Positions 1 to 6,506 are shown, counted from the stretch's first letter. The stretch is 6,836 bases of DNA from Streptosporangiaceae bacterium (GCA_030038715.1 JASHSO010000568.1:1-6836), one strand, 5' to 3'. Numbers and translations are program-made. Notes: a model not told the origin generated them from the letters alone.

Positions 1-466
1 ACCAGTACCGCCTGTGGTAGCTGGGCGCGGCCATCGTGAACTTGGTCCGTGCCCGTGTGTGCCTGGCGAGGAAGGAGTACTCGGCAGCCATCGTGCCAGT
101 TCGCGGGCTGTCGGCTAGCCGCCGCACCACCGCCGGGTAGCCGCCGGGCGCTGCTGGGGTGCCGAAGACCATGCCCTCTTGTCCCGTTCCGGTTCGCCAG
201 TTGAGCTGCCCTCGTCCCGGCGTCTGCTCGAAGCAGTCGACAAAACGTGGCGTCTGCGCCCAAGCAGTCCGGCGCACCTCGCCGTCGGTGACGATGTCGA
301 GCCCGGCGTCCTCCTGCAAGCGCACCGCCTCGAGCACGGCGTCGTCGAGGATCTTCGCGGCATCAGCACCGCCTGCATCGCCGCGGGCGGCGCGGACGAC
401 CTGCTCTGAGCGCAGCAGGCTCCCCACAGTCTCCGCCCGGGGCTCGACGCGCGTCAGTCCAGTCAT
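1..466 (-). CDS. MetE-C-like (cobalamin-independent methionine synthase II family) protein, C-terminal part beyond the left edge
   Basis: An open frame runs from ATG at 466 to the window edge without a stop (155 codons plus one base); the C-terminal half is outside. The start is fixed by an in-frame TAG directly upstream; the ribosome site is weak (AGG about 7 bases before ATG). Recognisable family blocks are RAETVGSLLR near residues 9-19, EAVRLQEDAGLDIVTDGE near residues 46-63 followed by RR, and KFTMAAPSYHRRYW at 142-155. These match the N-terminal half of the short (about 340-380 aa) YxjG/MetE-C-like TIM-barrel proteins. The family transfers methyl or alkyl groups to thiols using zinc bound by His/Cys/Glu; epoxyalkane:CoM transferase is a relative. 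The zinc ligands lie in the missing part, so activity cannot be judged. It is the third gene of the dioxygenase operon, 31 bases after the amidohydrolase. Inference: methyl or thiol transfer linked to breakdown of the operon's substrate rather than housekeeping methionine synthesis. Confidence 0.85.
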   Translation of the reverse strand, partial: MTGLTRVEPRAETVGSLLRSEQVVRAARGDAGGADAAKILDDAVLEAVRLQEDAGLDIVTDGEVRRTAWAQTPRFVDCFEQTPGRGQLNWRTGTGQEGMVFGTPAAPGGYPAVVRRLADSPRTGTMAAEYSFLARHTRARTKFTMAAPSYHRRYW

Positions 467-497
467 CTATAGCCTGTCGTCCTCATCGGCACGGTGG

Positions 498-1517
498 TCA
501 ACGGTCGACCTTCGCGAACCCCGGCACGACCCGGGCCGGATTTTCGTGGAAGATCTTCTTCTTGTCCTGCTCCGTCAGGAATGTGAAGCCGCCGATCACG
601 GGCACCAGGTCGTCGCAGGTGCGGCCAGTCTCCGGCCGCACGGCGCGGCCCGAGCCCGGTGCCTCGGTGCCGAAGAGCATGCGGCCCACTCCGCGCTGCT
701 TGATGGCGGCCTCCAGGAAGATCATGTCGTAGCCGCAGGTGTCATAGAACAGGTTGTTGCTGAGGTCCTTCTGGGCGAGGTGGTGGTCGGTCGGGATGAA
801 CCTGTCGAGAGCGCCGCCACAGTGACAGATGATCACCTTGAGTTCGGGGAAGCGCTCGAACACCCCGCCATGGCTGAGGAACTGCCCGGCGAGATATTGC
901 TCGGTTAGGAAGCCAAGCTGGTAGTTGTGCGGTACCACCCGGTAACGGGGGTCGAGCGAGTTGGTCCCGTGCACGATGATCGGGACGCCCAGTTCCTGGC
1001 ATCGCTTGTACAGCGGGTACCAGTACGGCTCATGCATTCCCGGCGTGCTGCGCCGACCTGCCGGGTCAGGCGACGCGTAAGCCGCCACGAAGCCGTACCC
1101 GGTGACGCAGCGGTTGAGCTCGGCAATGCAGTGCGAGAGGTCGTCGGCGTCACTGACCTGGGGCAGCTGACATGCCCCGAGGAATCGCTTAGGGAAGAAC
1201 GTGCACTGCTGGTGAATCATGTCGTTCACGTACCGGGTCCAGGCCGGCAACAGGTGCGGCTCCATCCAGCCAAGCGTCAGGAACGGTCGCGGTCCGATGA
1301 CCTGCACGTCGATCTTCCGCTCGTCCAGATAGGCCACATGACTCTCCGCCGCAGCCCGGAACTCCGCCACGGTGACACGGGCCGGCCCGGCGGCCGGCTG
1401 GCCGATGGGACTGTCCATGGGGGTGTTGGAACCCAGCATGAGCACGAGGAAGGAGTTGGCGGACATCGGCACCGACACATGGCCGTGGACGTCTAGCACG
1501 GGAACGTCGTGATACAC
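498..1517 (-). CDS. Amidohydrolase-2 family (COG2159) protein, LigJ/ACMSD-like, probable hydratase or decarboxylase
   Basis: A 339-aa cytoplasmic protein starting at GTG 1517, chosen because AAGGA sits 6 bases upstream and the HxH block starts at residue 11. The metal-site pattern of the superfamily is complete: H11-G-H13 on strand 1, H183 in IVHGT, H232 in IICHCGGALDRF and an acidic ligand E285 in LFGTEAP. Decarboxylases such as ACMSD and gamma-resorcylate decarboxylase carry Asp at the last position. As I recall, the 4-oxalomesaconate hydratase LigJ uses Glu there with similar spacing (His6, His8, His178, Glu284), so a hydratase acting on a ring-cleavage product is the better guess. The TGRTCDDLVPVI stretch after E285 also looks like the hydratase-type members. 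It is the second gene of the operon, 27 bases after the LigB-type dioxygenase, which fits a step right after ring opening. The family call is firm; the exact reaction and substrate are inferred. Confidence 0.9.
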   Translation of the reverse strand: MYHDVPVLDVHGHVSVPMSANSFLVLMLGSNTPMDSPIGQPAAGPARVTVAEFRAAAESHVAYLDERKIDVQVIGPRPFLTLGWMEPHLLPAWTRYVNDMIHQQCTFFPKRFLGACQLPQVSDADDLSHCIAELNRCVTGYGFVAAYASPDPAGRRSTPGMHEPYWYPLYKRCQELGVPIIVHGTNSLDPRYRVVPHNYQLGFLTEQYLAGQFLSHGGVFERFPELKVIICHCGGALDRFIPTDHHLAQKDLSNNLFYDTCGYDMIFLEAAIKQRGVGRMLFGTEAPGSGRAVRPETGRTCDDLVPVIGGFTFLTEQDKKKIFHENPARVVPGFAKVDR

Positions 1518-1544
1518 CGCAGATCCTTTCGCCGTCCGGGCCGG

Positions 1545-2537
1545 CTACTCCCAGTAGGCAAAGGCCATCCCGGCCCCCGTGCCAGCAGGAGTGCGGTATC
1601 CGGGAACGTAGTCGAGGACTGTCGCGTCGAGGTCTTCCAGCAGGCCGGCGGCGCAGACCCAGTTCAGGATCTCCGAGTTGCCGGAGCGCAGGTGGGCACG
1701 GGACAGCGAGGTGAGCGACCCTGCATCGCGCCGGGCGATGCCGGTAAGGACGCGCTGATCCAGGTCCTCGTCGATGACGAAGTGGCTGAGACCGCCCGAC
1801 GCTATGACGGCCACGCGAGCACTGGGCTCCCAGCCCTCAAGCGCCAGGCATATCTGGCGCCCGAGAGCGAAGCATCGGGCGGCGGACGGCACGTTAGGCG
1901 GGTAGTAGGTGTTGACGAAGACCGGAACGATGGGGAGGTCCGCAGGCAGCGCGAGCCGGTAACGCGGGAACGTGAAGGCATGTCCGAGGCTGCGCCCCTG
2001 CCGCTGCTCGGTGAACACGGTGATGTCGAAGTCAGCGCCGGTCAACTTCTCCGCGATGCGCCGGCTCAGCTCTGCGCTGACGGTATGCCGTACCGGGCGG
2101 TCAGAATGACTGGCCCACGAGGCGGCTCGGATGCCCTTGGGCATCCGGTCAAGAGCCTCGTCGCTCGGCGGCATGTCCACGAGTTCCGCACCGGTGCAGC
2201 AGGCGAACGCAGGAATCCCGTCGTCCAGGAACAGCTCCCGCTGGTCATCGCCGATGATGATGGCGACATCGGGCTCCGCCTTGCCGAGCCGCTCAGCCAG
2301 CGCCGCGATGGCCTCCTGGCAGCGCGAATACTTATCGTCCCAGACCCCACGGTCCAGCTCACGCTCGATGCCGGGATCGGCCATGGCCAGCAGCTCGTCG
2401 TAGGTCCGGTACTGCGCGTCCTTCCCGAGCAGCCATGGATTGCGCCGGTCGCGTTCCGCGTGGTCAGGCCACATGTCCACGCCCGAACTGAGCTGAGGCG
2501 TATGAGACGAAGCTATGCCGACCACGATCTCTGCCAT
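1545..2537 (-). CDS. LigB-type (class III) extradiol ring-cleavage dioxygenase
   Basis: A 330-aa protein starting at ATG 2537 with GAGGGG 5 bases upstream. It matches the catalytic LigB subunit family, which opens catecholic rings next to the two hydroxyls using non-haem Fe(II) and O2. Visible landmarks: H12 in GIASSHTPQ (first iron ligand), the GDDQREL block at 96-102, IPAF at 108-111, GHAF at 185-188, VNTYYPP at 208-214, the GGLSHF block with H252 (the catalytic acid/base His of LigB), and GNSEILNW with E289 (third iron ligand). The second iron ligand, His in the NDH motif of LigB, is replaced by Q99 in GDDQ. This GDDQxELF form resembles a subfamily often annotated simply as extradiol dioxygenase, so the change may be subfamily-wide. 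No separate LigA-like small subunit is seen in the window. It is the first gene of the operon, with a strong promoter upstream. The substrate (protocatechuate-, gallate- or methoxy-gallate-like) is unknown. Confidence 0.9.
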   Translation of the reverse strand: MAEIVVGIASSHTPQLSSGVDMWPDHAERDRRNPWLLGKDAQYRTYDELLAMADPGIERELDRGVWDDKYSRCQEAIAALAERLGKAEPDVAIIIGDDQRELFLDDGIPAFACCTGAELVDMPPSDEALDRMPKGIRAASWASHSDRPVRHTVSAELSRRIAEKLTGADFDITVFTEQRQGRSLGHAFTFPRYRLALPADLPIVPVFVNTYYPPNVPSAARCFALGRQICLALEGWEPSARVAVIASGGLSHFVIDEDLDQRVLTGIARRDAGSLTSLSRAHLRSGNSEILNWVCAAGLLEDLDATVLDYVPGYRTPAGTGAGMAFAYWE

Positions 2538-2542
2538 CGGCG

Positions 2543-2548
2543 CCCCTC
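2543..2548 (-). promoter_or_regulatory. Ribosome binding site of the dioxygenase gene
   Basis: GAGGGG on the minus strand, 5 bases before ATG 2537. It supports this start. Confidence 0.6.
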
Positions 2549-2583
2549 GGTGCGGCTAGCAGCAGGCAAGACGAATGCCTCTC

Positions 2584-2612
2584 AAGCTAGAAACGCCCAC
2601 ATAGGGTGTCAA
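2584..2612 (-). promoter_or_regulatory. Sigma-70 promoter of the dioxygenase-amidohydrolase-MetE-like operon
   Basis: On the minus strand, TTGACA (2612-2607) is followed after exactly 17 bases by TAGCTT (2589-2584). The -35 is perfect and the -10 fits the actinobacterial TAnnnT form. Transcription should begin near 2577, leaving a leader of about 40 bases before ATG 2537. This is the best housekeeping-type promoter in the window. Confidence 0.75.
2593..2609. promoter_or_regulatory. Operator-like inverted repeat inside the operon promoter
   Basis: On the plus strand ACGCCC (2593-2598), five bases, then GGGTGT (2604-2609): arms complementary at 5 of 6 positions. It fills the spacer and overlaps the -35 of the catabolic operon, where a repressor would block polymerase. 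No regulator gene is in the window, so the role is inferred from position only. Confidence 0.35.
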
Positions 2613-2655
2613 CAGCGATGCTACCTCCCGGAAGCCGCGCCACCCTGGTCAGCGG

Positions 2656-2665
2656 GCCACGTGGC
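2656..2665. repeat. 10-bp palindrome GCCACGTGGC upstream of the operon promoter
   Basis: A perfect 10-base palindrome with a CACGTG core, about 44 bases upstream of the -35, between the tRNA and the operon. The spacing would suit an activator site, but such short GC-rich palindromes also occur by chance. Confidence 0.3.
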
Positions 2666-2712
2666 TGGCGGGGGCCCAAGGCAATTCGAACTCAAACCCA
2701 AAATTTTCCTTC

Positions 2713-2788
2713 TGGCTCCCGCGATAGGACTCGAACCTATAACCTGCCGGTTAACAGCCGGACGCTCTGCCGATTGAGCTACGCGGGA
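2713..2788 (-). tRNA. tRNA-Asn (anticodon GTT)
   Basis: A complete 76-base cloverleaf on the minus strand. The acceptor stem is TCCCGCG (2788-2782) pairing with CGCGGGA (2723-2717), then discriminator G and an encoded CCA (2715-2713). The D stem is GCTC/GAGC. The anticodon loop is CTGTTAA, so the anticodon is GTT (asparagine). The T arm is ATAGG-TTCGAGT-CCTAT, fully paired. The anticodon stem TCCGG/CCGGC has a U-C mismatch at its first pair (27-43); the other four pairs are good. A TAGGCT hexamer at 2820-2815 on the same strand could be the -10 of its promoter, but no matching -35 is clear. The gene lies just upstream of the catabolic operon on the same strand; its 3' end faces the operon, the usual orientation for island insertion at a tRNA. 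Confidence 0.97.
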
Positions 2789-3003
2789 CTGTGCGGCGCC
2801 CGCCCGCCCGCGCCAGCCTAGGCCCGGCGATCAGCGTCGCGGGGACAAGGGTAGCGCACCCGTGGGAGATGTAGCGTCGGGGAGATCGCGCGAACGCATA
2901 ACCGGCTTCCTGCTGGGCATTACGGGTAAGTCGGCGCTGCGCGCACAGGGGGACCACAGAGGCAAGCGCCGCGGCGCCTCACGACTTCTCGGGAGAGTCC
3001 CAC

Positions 3004-3399
3004 ATGCGTCTGTATCGAATCTCATTCATCGCCGGCCTAGCCATCGGCTTCGTCGCCGGCACCAGGGCCGGCCGCGAGCGTTACGACCAGATGGTGAAGC
3101 TAGCCCGCCAGGTGGGTGACAACCCCACCTTTCAGCAGGCCGCCGGAGCGATCCAGGCACAGGCCACAGGACTGTTCAACGCCGCATCCAAAAGGGTGAC
3201 CGGGGAACTGCATGACCGGGTACCGCAACTAGCGCACTCGGCCGCGCAGCTGGTCGGAGACCACATCCCTGGCCTGCGGCGGGACGGTCATGACGCGTCC
3301 TCGGCTGACGGCGGGAGCGGAGCGGGTAACGGCCGCCCTTTCGCGGCTAGGAGTAGCCAGCCGCCGGCCGCTGGCTCGGGAGACCCCGGCACCAGCTAG
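3004..3399 (+). CDS. YtxH-like small membrane-anchored protein of unknown function
   Basis: 131 aa, the only plus-strand gene. ATG 3004 is preceded by GGGAG at 2991-2995 with an 8-base spacer. Residues about 5-20 (RISFIAGLAIGFVAG) form a short glycine-rich hydrophobic segment, followed at once by the basic TRAGRERYDQM block. This N-terminal pattern (hydrophobic helix, then GxRAGRERY) is widespread in actinobacterial small proteins annotated YtxH-like or hypothetical. Residues 30-90 are amphipathic and Ala/Gln-rich (NPTFQQAAGAIQAQA), probably helical in the cytoplasm; from about 96 the tail is low-complexity Gly/Ser/Ala/Pro. Function is unknown. It is divergent from the tRNA-Asn and converges on the sigma gene with a 15-base gap. 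The hydrophobic segment is short, so whether it crosses the membrane or only anchors is open. Confidence 0.8.
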   Translation: MRLYRISFIAGLAIGFVAGTRAGRERYDQMVKLARQVGDNPTFQQAAGAIQAQATGLFNAASKRVTGELHDRVPQLAHSAAQLVGDHIPGLRRDGHDASSADGGSGAGNGRPFAARSSQPPAAGSGDPGTS

Positions 3400-3414
3400 C
3401 CCACCTCCCGGCAG

Positions 3415-4557
3415 TCAGGCGAGATACTCCCGCAGCATCTGCGCACGGCTCGGATGACGGAGCTTGGCCAAGGTCTTGGACTCGATCTGCCGGATCCGTT
3501 CCCTCGTCACCCCGAACTCTCTGCCTACCTCCTCCAGCGTGCGCGGGTGCCCATCGGTCAGCCCGAAACGTAGCTGAATGATCCGCTGCTCCCGGACGGA
3601 CAGGTCGTCCAGCACCTCCTCTAGCTGGTCCTGGAGCATCAGGAACGCGGCCGCCTCCATCGGTACGACGGCGTCGGCGTCCTCGATGAAGTCACCGAGA
3701 TCTGAGTCCTCCTCGCCGATCGGCGCCTGCAACGAGACCGGCTCTTGAGCGATCCGCTGGATCTCCATGACCCGATCCGGCGGCAGGCCCATCTCGACGG
3801 CGAGTTCCTCGGGTGTCGCCTCGCGACCCAGGTCCTGGTGCAGCTGGCGCTGTATTCGGGCCATCTTGTTGATGGTCTCCACCATGTGCACGGGAATCCG
3901 AATGGTCCTGGCTTGATCGGCGATGGCCCTGGTAATGGCCTGTCTGATCCACCACGTTGCGTAGGTCGAGAACTTATAGCCCTTTGTGTAGTCGAACTTC
4001 TCCACGGCACGGATCAGGCCGAGGTTCCCTTCCTGGATCAGGTCAAGGAACACCATTCCGCGGCCGATGTACCGCTTGGCGATGGAGACCACCAGGCGCA
4101 GGTTGGCCTCGATCAGCCGCTGCTTTGCGGCTATGCCGTCGGCCGCAACCAGCATCAGCTCTGCCATCCGCGCCCCGGCGCAGCCGCCGCTCTGGACCTT
4201 CTCCTCAGCGAACAGCCCGGCCTCGATTGCCTTGGCCAGCTCTACTTCGTCGTGAGCTGTCAGCAGCGGCACACGGCCGATCTCGCGCAGGTAGATTCGC
4301 ACGAGGTCGCCGGTGACTGTACGCGGAGCGTCGTCCGGCGCGGCCCGGCGAGTTAGCTCGTCACCATCCTGGACTGACTCGATGACGTCAACGCCTTCGT
4401 CGGCTAGCAGCTTCAGGACGCCATCGACGGCATCGGCGGACAGGTCACACCGGTCGAAGACCGCGGTCAGCTCTGGCATGGAGACTGTCCCTCGCTCCCT
4501 CGCCTGAGCGATGAGCTCCGTCACTTCGTCTACGGGGGGTGCAGCCGTTAGACCCAT
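3415..4557 (-). CDS. Principal-type sigma-70 RNA polymerase sigma factor (HrdA/HrdB/SigA family)
   Basis: 380 aa, directing core polymerase to -35/-10 promoters. A compact region 1.1 lies at about 10-62 ([14 protein letters not shown]...[12 protein letters not shown]) and region 1.2 at 83-115 ([17 protein letters not shown]). Region 2 at 145-225 includes [32 protein letters not shown], the melting residues YATWWIRQ and the -10 contacts Q206 and T209. Region 3 spans about 226-300 and region 4 about 310-378, with the helix-turn-helix [18 protein letters not shown]. All key residues are intact. It is shorter than HrdB of streptomycetes (about 510 aa) because it lacks the long basic/Ala-rich N-terminal extension; the length is closer to HrdA-type paralogues. 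No ribosome site precedes ATG 4557; an internal ATG at 4479 (M27) has GAGGGA about 8 bases upstream, but starting there would cut region 1.1. Whether it is the housekeeping factor or a paralogue cannot be decided here. Confidence 0.93.
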   Translation of the reverse strand: MGLTAAPPVDEVTELIAQARERGTVSMPELTAVFDRCDLSADAVDGVLKLLADEGVDVIESVQDGDELTRRAAPDDAPRTVTGDLVRIYLREIGRVPLLTAHDEVELAKAIEAGLFAEEKVQSGGCAGARMAELMLVAADGIAAKQRLIEANLRLVVSIAKRYIGRGMVFLDLIQEGNLGLIRAVEKFDYTKGYKFSTYATWWIRQAITRAIADQARTIRIPVHMVETINKMARIQRQLHQDLGREATPEELAVEMGLPPDRVMEIQRIAQEPVSLQAPIGEEDSDLGDFIEDADAVVPMEAAAFLMLQDQLEEVLDDLSVREQRIIQLRFGLTDGHPRTLEEVGREFGVTRERIRQIESKTLAKLRHPSRAQMLREYLA

Positions 4558-4583
4558 GCAGACCAGTCTGCGACACGTTCCCG

Positions 4584-4612
4584 CGATTAAGCGGACTCAA
4601 TATTGTCACCAA
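4584..4612 (-). promoter_or_regulatory. Candidate promoter of the principal-type sigma gene
   Basis: On the minus strand TTGGTG (4612-4607), 17 bases, TAATCG (4589-4584). The -35 is fair but the -10 lacks the final T. It would give a leader of about 20 bases before ATG 4557. The 8-base palindrome CAATATTG (4598-4605) lies in the spacer. The rest of the 266-base gap up to 4823 shows no gene. Confidence 0.3.
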
Positions 4613-4777
4613 AACGTTAGTAGCGCGGAGACGCGATCTTGTGCTTTCGGGCGCTGAATCGCCTGGCGCCAATCACGCGGCCGCGACGCCGGCCAATCGG
4701 CTCCCATGTACCCTCGCTCGTGTCGTCGCTGCCCCGGCCGCACGCGATCCTCGCGCGACACCGTGACCACGAACGCG

Positions 4778-4792
4778 ACGCGAACTCCGCGT
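4778..4792 (-). terminator. Possible GC-rich hairpin terminator after the ECF42 gene
   Basis: ACGCG, five bases, CGCGT: a short stem-loop starting about 31 bases past the ECF42 stop. A second small hairpin, CGCGA-TCC-TCGCG, follows at 4743-4755. Neither has a T-run, so at most these are the U-tract-less terminators seen in actinobacteria. Confidence 0.2.
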
Positions 4793-4823
4793 AGTGCGGT
4801 GAACTGGTCGGCCCCGCCCAGGG

Positions 4824-6050
4824 CTAACGCTCTGCGTGACGCAGTTCCGCGGCCTTCTTCGTGAGGTGATCCCGCTCCGGGACGCTCGTCGCACGGGCGG
4901 CGGCAGCCGCGTAATGCGCGGCCGCGGCTTCCCGCTCGCCGGACATTTCCAGCAGGTAGGCCCGGACCGCGTCGACGTGATGGTGTTCCTTCAGCGCGGC
5001 CTGCGCTGATGCCAGGATCGACAGGCCCGCGGCTGGCCCTTGGACCATCGCGGCCGCGACGGCGCGGTTAAGGGTGACAACGGGGTTACGCGTCATCTGC
5101 TCGAGCAGGCCGTACAGGGCAAGGATCTGCGGCCAGTCCGTGGCCTCCGCCGTAGTGGCCTGGTCGTGGAGAGCCGCGATGGCCGCTTGGAGCTGGTATT
5201 CGCGCACCGCGCGGCGCGTGATGGCCGCGGCGAGGAGGGCTGAGCCTTCGGCCATCCGCTGGCGGTCCCATTGTGTGCGGTCCTGCTCTGCGAGGGGAAC
5301 GAGGCGTCCGTCGGGTCTCGTGCGCGCGCGGCGGCGGGCGTCCGTGAGGAGCATGAGGGCCAGCAGGCCGGCCGTCTCCGCGTCGTCCGGGACCGCGCGG
5401 TAGAGCAGCCGGGCCAGGCGGATCGCCTCGTCGGACAGATCGACGCGGTGCAGGGCGGTGCCGGACGAGGCGGCGTAACCCTCGTTGAACAGCAGGTAGA
5501 GCACGTGGCGGACCGAACGGAGGAGTTCGGCCTGCTGCTGTGCGGCCGGTAGCCGGAAGGCGGCGCCTGAAGCCTTGACGTGCTGCTTGGCCCGGCTGAT
5601 CCGCTGGGCCATCGTCGCTTCCGGGACCAGGAAGGCCGTCGCGATCTCGGCCGTTGTCAGACCGCCAACGGCGCGCAGGGTCAGCGCGATGGCCGAGGCC
5701 GGGGACAAGGACGGATGGCAGCACAAGTAGACGAGGGTGAGCGTGTCGTCCTCGCCCGGCACAGGGTCGTGCGGCGGTGGTTCCAGCAGGACAGCAGTCT
5801 CCTCGCGGCGTCGGCGCGCCGCCTCGCTGCGGACATGGTCGGTCAAGCGGCGGTGCGCGGCCTGGATCAGCCAGCCGTAGGGGTTATCAGGAACGCCGTC
5901 GCGCGGCCAGTGCCCGGCCGCGGCCAGCAGGGCCTCCTGGACGGCGTCCTCCGCGGCCGCGAAGTCGCCGGAGCGACGGGCAAGCACGCCGAGAACCTGC
6001 GGCGCGAGGCTGCGCAGCAGGTTCTCGATCTCCGGGGACAGCTCCTGCAC
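4824..6050 (-). CDS. ECF42-type extracytoplasmic function sigma factor with C-terminal TPR-like extension
   Basis: 408 aa starting at GTG 6050; an in-frame TAG two codons upstream excludes a longer product, and GAGG lies 7 bases before the GTG. The sigma region 2 part is at about 10-80 (DFAAAEDAVQEALLAA, WPRDGVPDNPYGWLIQAAHRRL). Sigma region 4 is at about 103-160, with TLVYLCCHPSLSP, LRAVGGLTTAEIATAFLVPEATMAQRI and the recognition helix. The rest is the long C-terminal extension typical of ECF42 (COG4941, DUF6596): RHVLYLLFNEGY at 181-192, then repeated helical Ala-rich hairpins to the end (VVTLNRAVAAAMVQGPAAG, VRAYLLEMSGEREAAAAHY), which resemble TPRs. In this group the extension is reported to be needed for activity, and no anti-sigma factor is linked. 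It follows the DGPF gene by 9 bases, the standard ECF42 partnership. The signal sensed is unknown for the group. Length and motifs are normal and intact. Confidence 0.95.
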   Translation of the reverse strand: MQELSPEIENLLRSLAPQVLGVLARRSGDFAAAEDAVQEALLAAAGHWPRDGVPDNPYGWLIQAAHRRLTDHVRSEAARRRREETAVLLEPPPHDPVPGEDDTLTLVYLCCHPSLSPASAIALTLRAVGGLTTAEIATAFLVPEATMAQRISRAKQHVKASGAAFRLPAAQQQAELLRSVRHVLYLLFNEGYAASSGTALHRVDLSDEAIRLARLLYRAVPDDAETAGLLALMLLTDARRRARTRPDGRLVPLAEQDRTQWDRQRMAEGSALLAAAITRRAVREYQLQAAIAALHDQATTAEATDWPQILALYGLLEQMTRNPVVTLNRAVAAAMVQGPAAGLSILASAQAALKEHHHVDAVRAYLLEMSGEREAAAAHYAAAAARATSVPERDHLTKKAAELRHAER

Positions 6051-6059
6051 GGGCTAGCC

Positions 6060-6494
6060 TCACTCGCCCCTACGGAGGTAGCTTTCCATGGCGGCGGAGT
6101 CGGCTGGGCCCTTGTCCATCACCCGGCGCACCTGGATGGGCTGGCGGGTGGGGACGCCGCCAGGGCCCGGGACGGCCGAGACCTTCCCGGCAATCTCGAT
6201 CGCCCGCTGCTCCGACTCCACATCCACCACCTGGAATCCCGCGATCCACTCCTTGACCTCGGCGAACGGACCGTTGGTCCGGACCGGGGCGGTCTGCCCG
6301 TCGCCGGTGACAATAACGGCGAGGTCGGGTCCGGTGAGGGTCACGCTGTCAACGAGCTCGCCGCTGGCGATGAGCTCCTGGCTGAGGACGCTGTAGTAGT
6401 CGAGGTGGGCCTGAACCTCCTCGGGGGTCCATTCGGTCATCGGCGGCACTCCGTCGCCGCCGGCGAGGGTTACCGCTAGCAGGTAACGTGACAT
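6060..6494 (-). CDS. DGPF-family (YCII-related) protein, partner of the ECF42 sigma factor
   Basis: 144 aa. ATG 6494 is chosen because AAGGAG stands 6 bases upstream and the family fold begins at MSRYLLAVTLAGG; the frame stays open upstream to 6677 but that part is Arg-rich and non-homologous. The ferredoxin-like YCII fold is seen as MSRYLLAV, the helix WTPEEVQAHLDYYSVLSQELIASGEL at about 22-47, the signature TNGPFAEVKEWIAGFQVVDVES at 73-94, the helix EQRAIEIAGKV and the final strand PIQVRRVMDKG. The name-giving DGPF reads NGPF here (residues 74-77). Genes of this family are found next to ECF42 sigma genes very often; their biochemical role is unsettled. It is the first gene of the pair, 9 bases before the sigma factor, so both should be made from the promoter at 6562-6589. 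Confidence 0.93.
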   Translation of the reverse strand: MSRYLLAVTLAGGDGVPPMTEWTPEEVQAHLDYYSVLSQELIASGELVDSVTLTGPDLAVIVTGDGQTAPVRTNGPFAEVKEWIAGFQVVDVESEQRAIEIAGKVSAVPGPGGVPTRQPIQVRRVMDKGPADSAAMESYLRRGE

Positions 6495-6500
6495 GTGGGT

Positions 6501-6506
6501 CTCCTT
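6501..6506 (-). promoter_or_regulatory. Ribosome binding site that fixes the DGPF gene start
   Basis: AAGGAG on the minus strand, 6 bases before ATG 6494; the strongest Shine-Dalgarno sequence in the window. It rules out the longer frame starting at 6677. Confidence 0.8.

Noticed and set aside
159..908. Plus-strand open frame over the left end
   Set aside because: It overlaps the MetE-like and amidohydrolase genes on the other strand; its Ser/Arg/Ala-rich product has no recognisable family.
2683..2696. GAGTTCGAATTGCC on the minus strand as a tRNA T-arm relic or att repeat
   Set aside because: The bases around TTCGAAT do not pair as a T stem, and no acceptor-end repeat of the tRNA-Asn follows.
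2697..2712. AAAATTTT just after the tRNA CCA as a terminator
   Set aside because: There is no GC stem before the T-run.
1509..2777. Long plus-strand open frame ending inside the tRNA-Asn
   Set aside because: It is antisense to the dioxygenase gene and its end is the translation of the tRNA complement, a well-known false ORF. The minus-strand gene has clear family motifs and an RBS.
5580..6479. Plus-strand open frame antisense to the ECF42 and DGPF genes
   Set aside because: A shadow of two well-supported minus-strand genes; long frames on the opposite strand are expected in high-GC DNA.
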